A DNA stretch of 64,000 nt, taken from positions 1 to 64,000 of the forward strand of contig CADADB010000014.1 of the NCBI GenBank assembly GCA_902786595.1. Direction: 5' to 3'. The notes under the pieces are model-generated. The model saw nothing but the letters and a program-made list of their open reading frames with translations, did not search any database and had not been told where the DNA came from. Of this stretch, positions 47,326 through 57,087 are shown piece after piece. The DNA is from an uncultured Bacteroidota bacterium. Its GTDB lineage: Bacteria; Bacteroidota; Bacteroidia; Bacteroidales; WCHB1-69. Positions within the stretch are counted from its first letter, which is position 1. Each line of letters begins with the position of its first letter. The translations under genes and the position numbers were made by a program.

Positions 47326-50300
47326 ATGGGGAAAAGCGGCATACGAAAAGCTCTCAAGATCACGGCGTGGGTCGTCGGGGTGTTCCTCGCATTGGACCTG
47401 CTGCTGGTCGGGCTGCTTTTCGTTCCGTCCATACAAACCTTTATAGTTCACAAAGTTACAGAATCCTTGAGTGATAAATGGGGTACGGAAATCTCCATCG
47501 GGGACATCCACATAACCCCTACCCTGAAACTGGTGGCGCACGAAGTGAACATCAAGGACCACCACAACGAGAAGATGATCTACTCGGGCACCGTCAAGGG
47601 CCGTTTGCGTTCCATCAAGACCAAGCCCTTCAAACTCGGTCTCGGGAATGTGAAATTCGACGATTTGGATGTGGTGCTTCGCACATACCAAAACGAGGAG
47701 TCCATCAATATCGCGGTTTGGGCAAAGAATTTCAAATCTGGCAAGAAAAAAGAGCCGTTTACCCTTACATCCAATTCGGTTGATATCACAAACGGCCGTT
47801 TTGTGCTCATCATGGACGACAAGCGCGTGGTTTATGAAACCTCTGGACAACCTGACATCGATTACGCCTTCCTCGAGCTGGCCAATCTAAATGTCAAGGC
47901 CAAAGATTTCAAACTCGTGGGGGCTGATGTCGCCATGAAATTCAAGCAACTGGCTTTCAACCAATACGGCGGCTTCCAACTCCAAAAAGGAAGCGGCGAT
48001 TTCCGTATTTGCGACACCACCTTGACATTCACCGATCTGAAGCTTAAGACTCCGCAGAGCGACTTGGATTTGGATCTCTATTTTCGCTACGACAGATGGA
48101 AAACATACGGCGAGTTCCTTGACTCCGTGCGCATCAGTGCGGAAATCCGACCTTCCGTCTTGGCCATGGACGACATCGCCGACTGGGCACCGGCCATTCG
48201 CGGCATGAATGAGGTGTTCGAATTGCAAGCTGACACTGTTGACGGCGTGGTCACTGATTTCGCGCTGAAGAACGTCAAAGCGGGATGGAACGGACGCAAT
48301 CTCGTGCAAGGCGACATCGCACTCCAGAACATTATCCATTTCATGAACGCCCGCTTTGATGTAGCCCTCGATTCCACCATATTGCATGTTCCCGACCTTG
48401 CTTTGTTCACGCTTCCCGGCGGCAAAACCATTAAATCGAATGCCACGTTGGACAAACTCGGAACCACCACGTTGTCAGGTTCTTTCAGAGGCATTCTTTC
48501 GCAATTCAACCTGAAAATGCTGGCTGCCACTGGATTGGGAACAGTCAACGCCGCTCTTTCCACCTCCAAGGAAAACGGACGGCTTGTCTTCGACGGAGAG
48601 GCGTCCTCCAACAACTTCAATCTGGCCAGGTTGGTCAACAACCACAAATTATTCGGCACATGCCAGCTAGGGGTTAAATTTGACGGCCGAACGGATACCA
48701 CCGGTCTTACCGCCAAGAATTTGAAGACCATGAAAGCCCACCTCAAGGGTAATGTCAACCGATTCCCGCTCATGGGTTATCCTATCCGCAACATCTCTAT
48801 TGAGGGCGACTATCAAGAAGGGCTTTATAACGCTTCGCTCAGATCCAACGACCCCAATTTTGTTTGTGAAGCCATCGCACAATTGGACAACACGCAAAAT
48901 GTCCCCTTCACGCAAGGAAGCATCACGTTGGAACGTTGCGCGGCGGGAAAAATCGGCCAGCAGCTGCCCCTGGTGGATTCCGCCACTGCAAAAGGAATTG
49001 ACAAGTTTATCTCTATCATGCAGCGTAATCCATCGGTTGAGCTGAGTTTTGACCGTTTCCAAGTCTCCCTCCACGGATCGAAGCTCAACAACATCAACGG
49101 CTACCTCGCCTGCGACAACATCAAGTTGCATTACAATGAAGACAGTCTCTCCAACGATCGAATGAGACTCACCGCCATCAACAATGATTACACCCACAAG
49201 TATATCTTCGCCTCCAACATAGCCAATGCCACCTTGGAGTCCAGTCTCCCCATCGAGGTAATCAAAGACACACTGCAGAATATCGCCCACAACCTACTTC
49301 CATCGTTGGTTCCGGAAGTGCGGCAAAGCATGAACACATACGAAAGAGATCTGGTATCTTCCGTTCCCGAATACATCAAAATCAACCTGCAAACGTACAA
49401 CACCCGCGCCGTCACCAAGCTGTTTTTCCCGGAGATGTTCATTTCCCCGAATTCCATCGTGCGTTTGGAGGTCAACGAGGGGCACCAAGCGGACCTCGCG
49501 GACATTCAACTGCCGTTTTTCGGCATTCGCAACAAATTCAGGATTCACAACCTGAAAGCACACGGCAAAACTAATGGAACTAACAACTTCGACCTGAATG
49601 TGAATGGCGACTCTCTTGTGGTCGTGCTTGGGAAAAACAAGCTGTTGCTTGACAAAATGAATGTCATGGCTAACGGTTCCAACAACAACATCCAGTATGA
49701 CTTGTCTTGGCACAATCCTTTTAATGCGGAAGAAAACATATCCAACCTGTCCGGTTCCGCCAATATCGAAAACATGGACGACATTGTCATCCAATTGAAT
49801 CCGTCCAAGGTTTTCCTCAAAGACTACGAATGCCATTTCAACGACCAAAACCAGATTCATATTCAACCTCACCGATACGACATCGACAATTTGCTCTTTT
49901 ACACACAGGACAGCTATGTTTCGGTCAACGGCACGTATGACACGAAAGACAGCAGCCGACTTTCTATGGCGGTGAAGAATTTCGAGCTTTCGCTCATCAA
50001 CCAGCTGTTAAACGGCATCTCCTTCGGGGGCCGACTTTCCGCCGACCTGAACTTGATGAACCGAAACAACCGGCGATTCATTTTCGGCAAGGCCATCACC
50101 GACGAATTGGTCATGAACGACACTCGCTTGGGCGACCTGTTTCTGATGGCAGGTCTCAACAACAACAATCAAGTCCGTTTCTCCGGCGGTCTGTTCAACA
50201 GCGAGAGTACAACTCTTGACTACGATTTCCTTTCGAACTTCTCCATCCGGGATTTCCAAGAGGAAGGAAGCATCATCGCCAACATCTCTGGCTCATACGA

Positions 50301-51924
50301 GAAAAAAGAGTTCGTGGTGAATGCCGATTTCGACAGTCTGCAGGCCGACTTCCTGGAGCCCTTCCTGTCCAGTTTCAGTGACGAGTTCTCCGGCAAAGCG
50401 TCCGGCGAACTCTCTTTCCACGCTTCGCCCGACAGTTCCTACTTGGACGGCAACGTTCATGTTATAAACGCCAAAATGGGTATTTCCGCCATCGGCACCA
50501 AATACACGGTTGAGGACCAGGATATCACCTTTAACAAAGAGGGAATCTTTTTCCAAAACATGCAGATATTTGACATGGATAAAAACCGCGCTTACATGTC
50601 CGGGGAAATCACACACAACATGTTCAAAGACATGCAGTTGGATCTTCAAATCACCTCTGACCGCATTATGGCGCTGAACACCCCGCGTACCACAAACTCC
50701 GTATTCTACGGCAAAGGGTATGTCAAAGGCGACGTGTATATTTTCGGTTCTGGAGATCAGCTCTCTTTTGTGGGACCAAGTCTCCAGACGCTCAGCGGCT
50801 CCAAAATCACCCTGCAGGTGACCAGCACAAATATGGCCTCCGAGACAAATGCCATTCATTTCAACACCAGAAAAGATGTTGAGGAGCCCGAGGAGACACC
50901 CAAGAAATCCTCCACCAAACTGAATTTCGACTTCACATTCAACGTCACCAACGACGCTGATGTCGTGATTTATCTCGAATCTATCGGCGGAACCATAAAT
51001 GCCCGCGCCGACGGACAGTTCCAACTGGTATATAATTCGAACGATGCGTTGAATTTATACGGAAACTTGCTGCTGCATTCAGGCGATGTCAAGATTTCGT
51101 TATACAATGTCGTGAACACCAAGTTCATTATGGTTCCTGGCGGCACTATCAACTTCGACGGTCCGCTGGACAACATGAATGTCCACCTGGGTGCCTATAA
51201 ATCCTCGAAAACGAGTTTGACGGAAATCATTCCTTCCACCTACCTTTCCTCAGGCAACGTGGATGTGGATGCCTATATGTATCTTGACGGTCCACTGATG
51301 AAACGTATCGAGCCGACATTCAAATTCGAGCTCCCCAACAGCAGCAACGAGGTCCGCAACATGTTCTATACCGCCATCGACACCCAGAACACGGAGAACA
51401 TGACCAAACAGTTCGCCTATTTCTTGGTCACCAACAGTTTTATGCCGGACAACATGTTCGCTGGCAACTCGAACATCAGCGCCCTGACAGGACTGGGATT
51501 GTTCAGCAATGTGATCAACAATCTGCTCAGCAATGTCATTGACAGCAAATACGGTTCCTTCGGCATAACCTACAACCAAGCCACGGAAACGACCTCTGCT
51601 GAATACGGCCTCAAAGCCAACGCTAACATCCTGAAAGACAGAGTGACGATGTCCACACGTATCGGCTATTACGATGACCAAACCGCGACGGATGCCTACC
51701 AAAACATCTACGGCAACTTCACTGTCGAATACAACATCAACAAGTCAGGGACCTGGCGGCTGAAGGCATACACCTACATTGGCGACCGGGACAACACCTA
51801 TTTTTACGAAAACAACTACAACAATTATACCGCTGGAGTTGCGCTTGCATACAAGCAAGACTTCGACAACAGGAGAAGAATCAAAAACCGCAAAACCGCC
51901 CTAAAAGAAACAAAAAAACAATGA
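47326..51924 (+). CDS. tamB: TamB/AsmA-like translocation and assembly module protein
   Basis: 1532 residues. One N-terminal inner-membrane helix (about 13-33) is followed by a very long periplasmic beta-rich region with an AsmA-like N-terminal part (IQTFIVHKVTESLSDKWGTE, VKFDDLDVVL) and the TamB C-terminal (DUF490) domain in the last 400 residues (GLFSNVINNLLSNVIDSKYG and a barrel-like end NNYTAGVALAYKQDF). Such proteins bridge the periplasm and are implicated in outer-membrane protein insertion or phospholipid transport. No TamA/BamA gene is adjacent. Its stop overlaps the next start (ATGA). Confidence 0.9.
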   Translation: MGKSGIRKALKITAWVVGVFLALDLLLVGLLFVPSIQTFIVHKVTESLSDKWGTEISIGDIHITPTLKLVAHEVNIKDHHNEKMIYSGTVKGRLRSIKTKPFKLGLGNVKFDDLDVVLRTYQNEESINIAVWAKNFKSGKKKEPFTLTSNSVDITNGRFVLIMDDKRVVYETSGQPDIDYAFLELANLNVKAKDFKLVGADVAMKFKQLAFNQYGGFQLQKGSGDFRICDTTLTFTDLKLKTPQSDLDLDLYFRYDRWKTYGEFLDSVRISAEIRPSVLAMDDIADWAPAIRGMNEVFELQADTVDGVVTDFALKNVKAGWNGRNLVQGDIALQNIIHFMNARFDVALDSTILHVPDLALFTLPGGKTIKSNATLDKLGTTTLSGSFRGILSQFNLKMLAATGLGTVNAALSTSKENGRLVFDGEASSNNFNLARLVNNHKLFGTCQLGVKFDGRTDTTGLTAKNLKTMKAHLKGNVNRFPLMGYPIRNISIEGDYQEGLYNASLRSNDPNFVCEAIAQLDNTQNVPFTQGSITLERCAAGKIGQQLPLVDSATAKGIDKFISIMQRNPSVELSFDRFQVSLHGSKLNNINGYLACDNIKLHYNEDSLSNDRMRLTAINNDYTHKYIFASNIANATLESSLPIEVIKDTLQNIAHNLLPSLVPEVRQSMNTYERDLVSSVPEYIKINLQTYNTRAVTKLFFPEMFISPNSIVRLEVNEGHQADLADIQLPFFGIRNKFRIHNLKAHGKTNGTNNFDLNVNGDSLVVVLGKNKLLLDKMNVMANGSNNNIQYDLSWHNPFNAEENISNLSGSANIENMDDIVIQLNPSKVFLKDYECHFNDQNQIHIQPHRYDIDNLLFYTQDSYVSVNGTYDTKDSSRLSMAVKNFELSLINQLLNGISFGGRLSADLNLMNRNNRRFIFGKAITDELVMNDTRLGDLFLMAGLNNNNQVRFSGGLFNSESTTLDYDFLSNFSIRDFQEEGSIIANISGSYEKKEFVVNADFDSLQADFLEPFLSSFSDEFSGKASGELSFHASPDSSYLDGNVHVINAKMGISAIGTKYTVEDQDITFNKEGIFFQNMQIFDMDKNRAYMSGEITHNMFKDMQLDLQITSDRIMALNTPRTTNSVFYGKGYVKGDVYIFGSGDQLSFVGPSLQTLSGSKITLQVTSTNMASETNAIHFNTRKDVEEPEETPKKSSTKLNFDFTFNVTNDADVVIYLESIGGTINARADGQFQLVYNSNDALNLYGNLLLHSGDVKISLYNVVNTKFIMVPGGTINFDGPLDNMNVHLGAYKSSKTSLTEIIPSTYLSSGNVDVDAYMYLDGPLMKRIEPTFKFELPNSSNEVRNMFYTAIDTQNTENMTKQFAYFLVTNSFMPDNMFAGNSNISALTGLGLFSNVINNLLSNVIDSKYGSFGITYNQATETTSAEYGLKANANILKDRVTMSTRIGYYDDQTATDAYQNIYGNFTVEYNINKSGTWRLKAYTYIGDRDNTYFYENNYNNYTAGVALAYKQDFDNRRRIKNRKTALKETKKQ

Positions 51925-53030
51925 CCAACAGTAAAAGCATACTTGCCATTCTTGCCGGGTTAGGATTAATTATTTTCCTATGCTGGTTTTTCTCCGATAT
52001 TGTGATATATATCTTTATCGCCTTTGTGCTTTCCTTATTGGGCTCGCCATTGGTGAAACTGCTGACCAAGATCCATATCGGGAAATGGAAATTCCCCAGC
52101 TCTTTAGCGGCTGCCATCACGTTGGTGGTGATCATCGCCTGCATAGGGCTTCTCTTTTATCTTCTGATTCCTGCCTTGGTGAACGAGGTAAAGTTCCTGA
52201 CCACCATCGATGTCACTTCCGTGGGGGAAAGCATCCAAGATTGGCTCAACCAGTTCGACAAGCCCTTGCGCAAATACGGGGTGTTGGAACGTCGTCAGCA
52301 CGTCACCGACCTGCTGAATGCGGAATGGGAGTCATTTGTGCGCAAAATAAGCATGTCCAGCGTGGTGAGCGGCACCGCCAGCATTGTCAAATCGCTGTTT
52401 GTGGCCATCTTCTCCATCCTTTTCATGACATTTTTCTCACTGAAAGACCACAAGATATTCTTCAAGATGGTTCGCAGCTGGCTGCCTAACAAAGTCCAGA
52501 ACAACTACGACCACATCCTCGATGCCACCGGGAAGCAGATCACTTCCTATTTCCGCGGTGTGGCGATGGAGATGTTCCTTGTCGGCTTCCTCGAGTTCCT
52601 GATTTGTGCCATCCTTGGGGCTCCGAATGCACTGCTTATCGGATTCATTGGCGGACTGCTGAATATTATCCCCTACATAGGCACTCTTATCGCCCTCATT
52701 GTCAGTATCATCATCGGCATCACCTCCTTGCTGCCCACCTCGCCTGAAATGTCGGTTGTGTGGGCCACCGTCATCAAAATCGTGGCGGCGTTCGGAGTGG
52801 CCAAGATGGTTGACGACTTCATTATGCAGCCGTTCATCTACGGACGGCAGACGCACTCCCATCCTTTGGAAATCTTCATTGTCATCCTTATGGCCGGCTA
52901 CATCGGCGGCGTATTCGCCATGATTTTCGCCGTGCCCGCCTACACGCTGCTCCGTATTATCGTTAACGAGTTCTTCGGCTCGCAATTCGCCACCGCCGAC
53001 GAACGCGAAAAAATGCTGTCAGATAATTAA
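51921..53030 (+). CDS. AI-2E family (PerM/YdiK-like) membrane permease, paralogue 2
   Basis: 369 residues. Two N-terminal helices (SILAILAGLGLIIFLCWFFS; IVIYIFIAFVLSLLGSPLVK), a middle soluble segment, then five or six helices containing GFIGGLLNIIPYIGTLIALI and QPFIYGRQTHSHPLEIFIVI. It is clearly homologous to the protein at 41501-42724. Translationally coupled to tamB by an ATGA overlap, suggesting an envelope role linked to TamB. Substrate unknown. Confidence 0.92.
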   Translation: MTNSKSILAILAGLGLIIFLCWFFSDIVIYIFIAFVLSLLGSPLVKLLTKIHIGKWKFPSSLAAAITLVVIIACIGLLFYLLIPALVNEVKFLTTIDVTSVGESIQDWLNQFDKPLRKYGVLERRQHVTDLLNAEWESFVRKISMSSVVSGTASIVKSLFVAIFSILFMTFFSLKDHKIFFKMVRSWLPNKVQNNYDHILDATGKQITSYFRGVAMEMFLVGFLEFLICAILGAPNALLIGFIGGLLNIIPYIGTLIALIVSIIIGITSLLPTSPEMSVVWATVIKIVAAFGVAKMVDDFIMQPFIYGRQTHSHPLEIFIVILMAGYIGGVFAMIFAVPAYTLLRIIVNEFFGSQFATADEREKMLSDN

Positions 53031-53168
53031 GACGTATGACTTAAGACGTATGACTTATGATTTATGATTTATGATTACTGATTCGTAAGAAACCATATAT
53101 AACGAACTGAAATTCAGAAACTATTCAGGAGGTTAATTATCAATTATCAATTATCAATTATCAATTAA
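53031..53168. repeat. Two successive short tracts between operons
   Basis: 53031-53083 holds degenerate GACTTA(A/T)GA units starting at the stop codon; 53137-53168 holds four TATCAAT(TA) units ending 4 nt before the ATG at 53172. No -7 box is visible in the gap. Confidence 0.65.
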
Positions 53169-53171
53169 GAC

Positions 53172-53513
53172 ATGTCAAATTTCGGATTCACCATAAAGAA
53201 AACGCGCTCGTTCAACCTCAGTCAGGCGGACCTGCGCAAAGCGAACAAGCTTTTGGAGGAGGTTCCCTCCTATCGGAAATGCATCGGCTGCGGCGGCTGC
53301 ACGGCCACTTGCTCAGCCCGCCAGTTCACGGACTTCGACATCCGGAAGGTGCACAACACTTTCCGTAGAGGTCAGTATGACAAACTTGCCGAAGAACTTC
53401 GGAAATGCATGCTGTGCGGCAAATGCACCCTCGTGTGCCCGCGCGGCGTCAACCTGCGCTCGCTGATCATCAACATGCGCCAGTTATTAACCCCGTCAAA
53501 CGAAACTTTTTAA
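53172..53513 (+). CDS. HdrC-like iron-sulfur protein (two [4Fe-4S] clusters)
   Basis: 113 residues with two CxxCxxCxxxC motifs: Cys37-Cys47 (CIGCGGCTATC) and Cys79-Cys89 (CMLCGKCTLVC), each followed by Ser or Pro. This is the pattern of the HdrC subunit of heterodisulfide reductase and related electron carriers. It ends 3 nt before the membrane-bound HdrB-like gene, so the two surely form one complex. It should pass electrons between that membrane subunit and an unknown partner. A methanogen-type heterodisulfide is not expected in this phylum, so the natural substrate is unknown. Confidence 0.88.
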   Translation: MSNFGFTIKKTRSFNLSQADLRKANKLLEEVPSYRKCIGCGGCTATCSARQFTDFDIRKVHNTFRRGQYDKLAEELRKCMLCGKCTLVCPRGVNLRSLIINMRQLLTPSNETF

Positions 53514-53516
53514 GCC

Positions 53517-55304
53517 ATGGCAAACTTTCATCCTTTTGTAGTACCTTTCGTATTAGGAACCATCGGTCTCTTTGTCATCTGCGGATACAAGTACGTCCGC
53601 TGGATCAAGCAGTTCGACCGCAAGCAGCAGAAACTCATCAAGAAGAACATGTTCTCCACGCGGATTCTGCCCGCCATCTGGGAGATGTTCTGCGAGTGTC
53701 TCCTGCACCTTCGCATCAGCAAGAAAAACTGGCGGCTGGGCTACATGCACCGCAGCATCGCCTTCGGCTGGTTCCTGCTCATCGTGGTGGGCGCCATCGA
53801 AAGCCGTATCGGCATCAAGGGACCGTTCCATTTCTGGTGCGCCATCTTCTACCGCTTCTTCCACCACAACATCCCCGCCAACGGCACCGAGATGTTCTTC
53901 ACGCAGCTCATGGACCTGATCCTGCTCTACGTGCTTTCCGGCATCTTCCTTGCCTTCGTGAAGAAGATCCATTCCCGCTTCCTCGGCATGAAACGCACCA
54001 CAAAGCACACCGTCATGGACACGACCGTCAAGATTTCTTTGTGGGCCATTTTCCCGCTGCGACTGCTCAGTGAGTCGGTTACGGCGCGGCTTTACGCTAA
54101 CGGCGGCTTCCTGACGCAGACCCTCGGCGACCTCTTCAGCCGCCCCGTGGCCGAATTCCTCGAACTGCCTCTCTGGTCGTTATACTCCATCGCCCTCTGT
54201 GTCTTTTTCCTCATGCTGCCCTTTACCCGCTACATGCACATCTTCACCGAAGTGTTCCTCATCTATTTCCGTAAATTAGGACTTCGCGACAGTGTAAAGA
54301 TGACCGGCTACACCAAATTCGAACTCAGCGCATGTTCCCGCTGCGGCATGTGTATTGACCGTTGCCCGCTCTACAACACATTGGATATCAATGATGTGCA
54401 AAGTGTCTATTTGCTACGCAACCTCCGCAACCTGGAGCACCAGCAAGACATCCTCGCCGCCGGCAAGAACTGTCTGATGTGCCACCAGTGCGCCGAGGAC
54501 TGCCCCGTGGATATCGACTTGATGAGCATCCGCCGCATCTCCCGCGACAAGGGCGACACCGACATGGTTGACAACTACCGTTACCTGGATCCAGTGAAAG
54601 GGTTCAATGCCATCGGGCGCGTGGCCTACTTCGGCGGTTGCATGACCCAGCTGACCCCGACCATCTCCGAATCGATGAAGACCATCTTCGATGCCGCCGG
54701 CGTAAAATACTGGCACTTGGACGGTGACCGGGCCATCTGCTGTGGCCGTCCGCTGATGCAGCAGGGCTTCAACAAACAGGCCGCTGACCTTCGCCGCAAA
54801 ATCACGGAACTGATCGGTTCCTGCCACGCCACAGCGCTTGTCACCTCCTGTCCCATCTGCTACAACACTTTCAAGCACGAATACAACCTCACCATACCGG
54901 TGTATCACCATACTGAATATATAGACTCGCTGATTAAGAGCGGAAAACTATCTGTGAAGCAATCCAACACCACGTTCACCTACCATGACCCCTGCGACCT
55001 CGGGCGCGGCTGCGGCATCTACAAACAGCCCCGCGAGGTGCTGAAGGCCGTCGGTCAGCTGAAGAAGATCTCCGCCGAGAAGGAAAACAGCGTCTGCTGC
55101 GGCATGAACCTCGGCAACACGGTGCTCTCCCTCGACCAGCAGACCCAGATCCGCAACAAGTCCCTGCAGATCCTCACCGAGCCGAATCCCGATGTGGTGG
55201 TCACCGCCTGCCCGATGTGCAAGAAGGCCTTCCGCCACGGCACGGAAGTGAATGTGAAAGACATTGCGGAGGTAGTTGCAGAGGGAATCAAAAACTTGCC
55301 GTAA
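53517..55304 (+). CDS. Membrane-anchored Fe-S oxidoreductase, HdrE/HdrD-like fusion with two CCG domains
   Basis: 595 residues. About five helices in the first 255 residues (NarI/HdrE-like, with His residues such as YMHRSIAFGWF that could bind haem), then two [4Fe-4S] motifs (CSRCGMCIDRCP near 271; CLMCHQCAEDCP near 318). Two cysteine-rich CCG domains follow: FGGCM near 372, ICCGRPL near 407 and SCPICYN near 444; then DPCDLGRGCG near 491, VCCGMNLG near 526 and ACPMCKK near 563. The composition matches HdrDE of quinone- or methanophenazine-linked reductases fused into one chain. Likely electron transfer between membrane quinones and a disulfide-like substrate. Confidence 0.88.
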   Translation: MANFHPFVVPFVLGTIGLFVICGYKYVRWIKQFDRKQQKLIKKNMFSTRILPAIWEMFCECLLHLRISKKNWRLGYMHRSIAFGWFLLIVVGAIESRIGIKGPFHFWCAIFYRFFHHNIPANGTEMFFTQLMDLILLYVLSGIFLAFVKKIHSRFLGMKRTTKHTVMDTTVKISLWAIFPLRLLSESVTARLYANGGFLTQTLGDLFSRPVAEFLELPLWSLYSIALCVFFLMLPFTRYMHIFTEVFLIYFRKLGLRDSVKMTGYTKFELSACSRCGMCIDRCPLYNTLDINDVQSVYLLRNLRNLEHQQDILAAGKNCLMCHQCAEDCPVDIDLMSIRRISRDKGDTDMVDNYRYLDPVKGFNAIGRVAYFGGCMTQLTPTISESMKTIFDAAGVKYWHLDGDRAICCGRPLMQQGFNKQAADLRRKITELIGSCHATALVTSCPICYNTFKHEYNLTIPVYHHTEYIDSLIKSGKLSVKQSNTTFTYHDPCDLGRGCGIYKQPREVLKAVGQLKKISAEKENSVCCGMNLGNTVLSLDQQTQIRNKSLQILTEPNPDVVVTACPMCKKAFRHGTEVNVKDIAEVVAEGIKNLP

Positions 55305-55334
55305 AATTAAAGTTGTTCATTAAAGTTTCAAGAT

Positions 55335-55634
55335 ATGTTTTTCAAGGTTTTGGTTTATGCACTATTAGGATTTGCCATTTTGGATTTGCTGGTATGTAAC
55401 ATCCAATGGTTCAAAATGCGTAAAATTCTGAAAAAAGAACATGCATCAACAAGTGTGATAGATAATTTCCTACCATTTCGCTATATGGGGAAATTCCGCA
55501 CATTCGTCGGGACCTGCACGGATGACAACAAACGGGCAAGATACACACAAGTGTACCATCAGACTCGGACTTGGCAGACTCTCACGCTAGTGTCCATCGC
55601 AGTCACAGCCGTGGTATTCTTGCTGGCATACTGA
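55335..55634 (+). CDS. Small membrane protein in the Hdr-like operon
   Basis: 99 residues, unknown family. Hydrophobic helices at both ends (FFKVLVYALLGFAILDLLVC and LTLVSIAVTAVVFLLAY) enclose a basic central loop with a Cys pair region (FRTFVGTCTDDNKRARYTQV). It begins 30 nt after the Fe-S membrane subunit gene and is probably co-transcribed with it; it may be a small accessory subunit, but nothing in the sequence shows this. Confidence 0.65.
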   Translation: MFFKVLVYALLGFAILDLLVCNIQWFKMRKILKKEHASTSVIDNFLPFRYMGKFRTFVGTCTDDNKRARYTQVYHQTRTWQTLTLVSIAVTAVVFLLAY

Positions 55635-55656
55635 TTTGCCATTGGATAACGAAACC

Positions 55657-56304
55657 ATGCCCAATACAATCAACAAGGAAATTCAAAACTACGTCGAGGA
55701 GCGCATCATCCCGTTGTACGACAAGTTCGACAAGGCGCACCGGCGCGACCATGTGTGCATGGTGATTTCGCAAAGCATGGACTTGGCGGCACAACTTGAC
55801 GTGGATGCGGAGATGGTGTATGTCATCGCTGCCTACCACGACATCGGGTTGTGCGAAGGACGGGAGCACCACCACGAAGTGTCGGCGCGGATGCTGCTCG
55901 CCGACAATGAATTGCGGAAGTGGTTCTCGGAAAGCCAACTGCAGACGATGGCGGAAGCCGTGGAGGACCACCGTGCCTCCTCCGACCACGCGCCGCGCAG
56001 TCTCTACGGGCGTATCGTGGCCGAGGCCGACCGCTTCATCGACCCCGACACCATCGTCCGCCGCACCGTGCAGTATGGCATGGAACACTATCCCGAATTG
56101 GACAAGGAGGGACATTACGAGCGGATGGTACAGCACTTGCGCGAGAAGTACGGTCGCGGCGGCTACCTGCGCCTCTGGTTCGACCACTCCCCCAACGCCG
56201 AACGCTTGGAGGCCCTGCGCAAGACAATCGATGACGAGGCCGCAATGAGACGGAAGTTCGAGGAATATTACGGACAGGAACGGGCGGCCCGACGGATGGA
56301 ATAG
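55657..56304 (+). CDS. HD-domain hydrolase
   Basis: Start set at the ATG at 55657 (MPNTINKEIQNYVEERIIPL); an in-frame TTG 21 nt earlier is unlikely. HD-superfamily metal ligands are visible: HRRDHV, the paired His-Asp of AAYHDIGLCEGREHHHEVSA and a later Asp in RIVAEADRFIDP. It resembles small HD phosphohydrolases that act on nucleotides or phosphorylated metabolites. It is last in the run of genes after the Hdr-like pair, 22 nt from the small membrane protein gene. Substrate unknown. Confidence 0.85.
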   Translation: MPNTINKEIQNYVEERIIPLYDKFDKAHRRDHVCMVISQSMDLAAQLDVDAEMVYVIAAYHDIGLCEGREHHHEVSARMLLADNELRKWFSESQLQTMAEAVEDHRASSDHAPRSLYGRIVAEADRFIDPDTIVRRTVQYGMEHYPELDKEGHYERMVQHLREKYGRGGYLRLWFDHSPNAERLEALRKTIDDEAAMRRKFEEYYGQERAARRME

Positions 56305-56400
56305 GGAAAAGTTTCGGCGACGAGGTGCACATCACGTTCGAGGAGTCGTTGAAATGATAAAAACAGTGAGTTTTGTTTGATTTGGTACTAATAAAAAAAA

Positions 56401-57087
56401 ATGAAAAAAATTTTATCAACAATTTTGTTTGTGGCTTTGTCCGTTATCAGCTTCGCACAAGACATCATTGTCACTAATGATGCGAGAAAAATCGAAGCCA
56501 AAATTTTGGAAGTTTCTGGAACAGAAGTTAAATATAAGGAGACTGACAATCCTGAAGGACCAACATTTATTATCTCTACTAATGATATCAATTCCATTAT
56601 TTATGCAAACGGAAAAGTTTCTCTTTTTCAGCAATCATCCACAGAAGAAAAGGATCAAAACAGTATAGCGTCTGAGCCAAGTTACTTGACACGTCTAGGA
56701 GACAATTACACATATAAAGGATATGTGATGAAAGGTGATGCTTATGCCAATTTTCTAAGAAACAACTGTCTGAAAGCTTATCAAATTTATCACAAAGGTT
56801 ATGTCATAACATACGCAGGTGTATTATTCCTTTCTGTTGGTGTCGGACTTGAGGTTGGAACATTATTAGGCGGTGCTATAAATGGAGGCTATTTCAATAA
56901 GCCCTTAATATATTGCGGTTTAGGTTGCGTAGCAGCAAGTGTTCCTTTATTGATTATCGGGTTTGACAAAATGCATAGTAGCGTTGATGTTTTTAATCAA
57001 GAATGTGCGCTAACTGCTAATCGCACACAAAGTTTCTGGAGCCTAAATGCTAATCAATATGGTTTTGGATTTGCATATAATTTCTAA
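56401..57087 (+). CDS. Exported protein with C-terminal membrane region
   Basis: 228 residues, unknown function. Signal peptide MKKILSTILFVALSVISFAQ, then a small beta domain (DIIVTNDARKIEAKILEVSG, VKYKETDNPEGPTFIIS, INSIIYANGKVSLF) of a type often seen at the start of Bacteroidota envelope proteins. Two hydrophobic helices follow (about 133-155 and 170-188). Its codons are clearly AT-richer than those of the HD gene upstream. Its last 29 bp overlap the start of the lipoprotein remnant. No -7 box is evident. Confidence 0.7.
   Translation: MKKILSTILFVALSVISFAQDIIVTNDARKIEAKILEVSGTEVKYKETDNPEGPTFIISTNDINSIIYANGKVSLFQQSSTEEKDQNSIASEPSYLTRLGDNYTYKGYVMKGDAYANFLRNNCLKAYQIYHKGYVITYAGVLFLSVGVGLEVGTLLGGAINGGYFNKPLIYCGLGCVAASVPLLIIGFDKMHSSVDVFNQECALTANRTQSFWSLNANQYGFGFAYNF

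Noticed and set aside
53172..55304. Methanogen-type CoM-CoB heterodisulfide reductase
   Set aside because: Cluster motifs match HdrC/HdrDE, but nothing else points to methanogenic cofactors; only the general redox role is kept.
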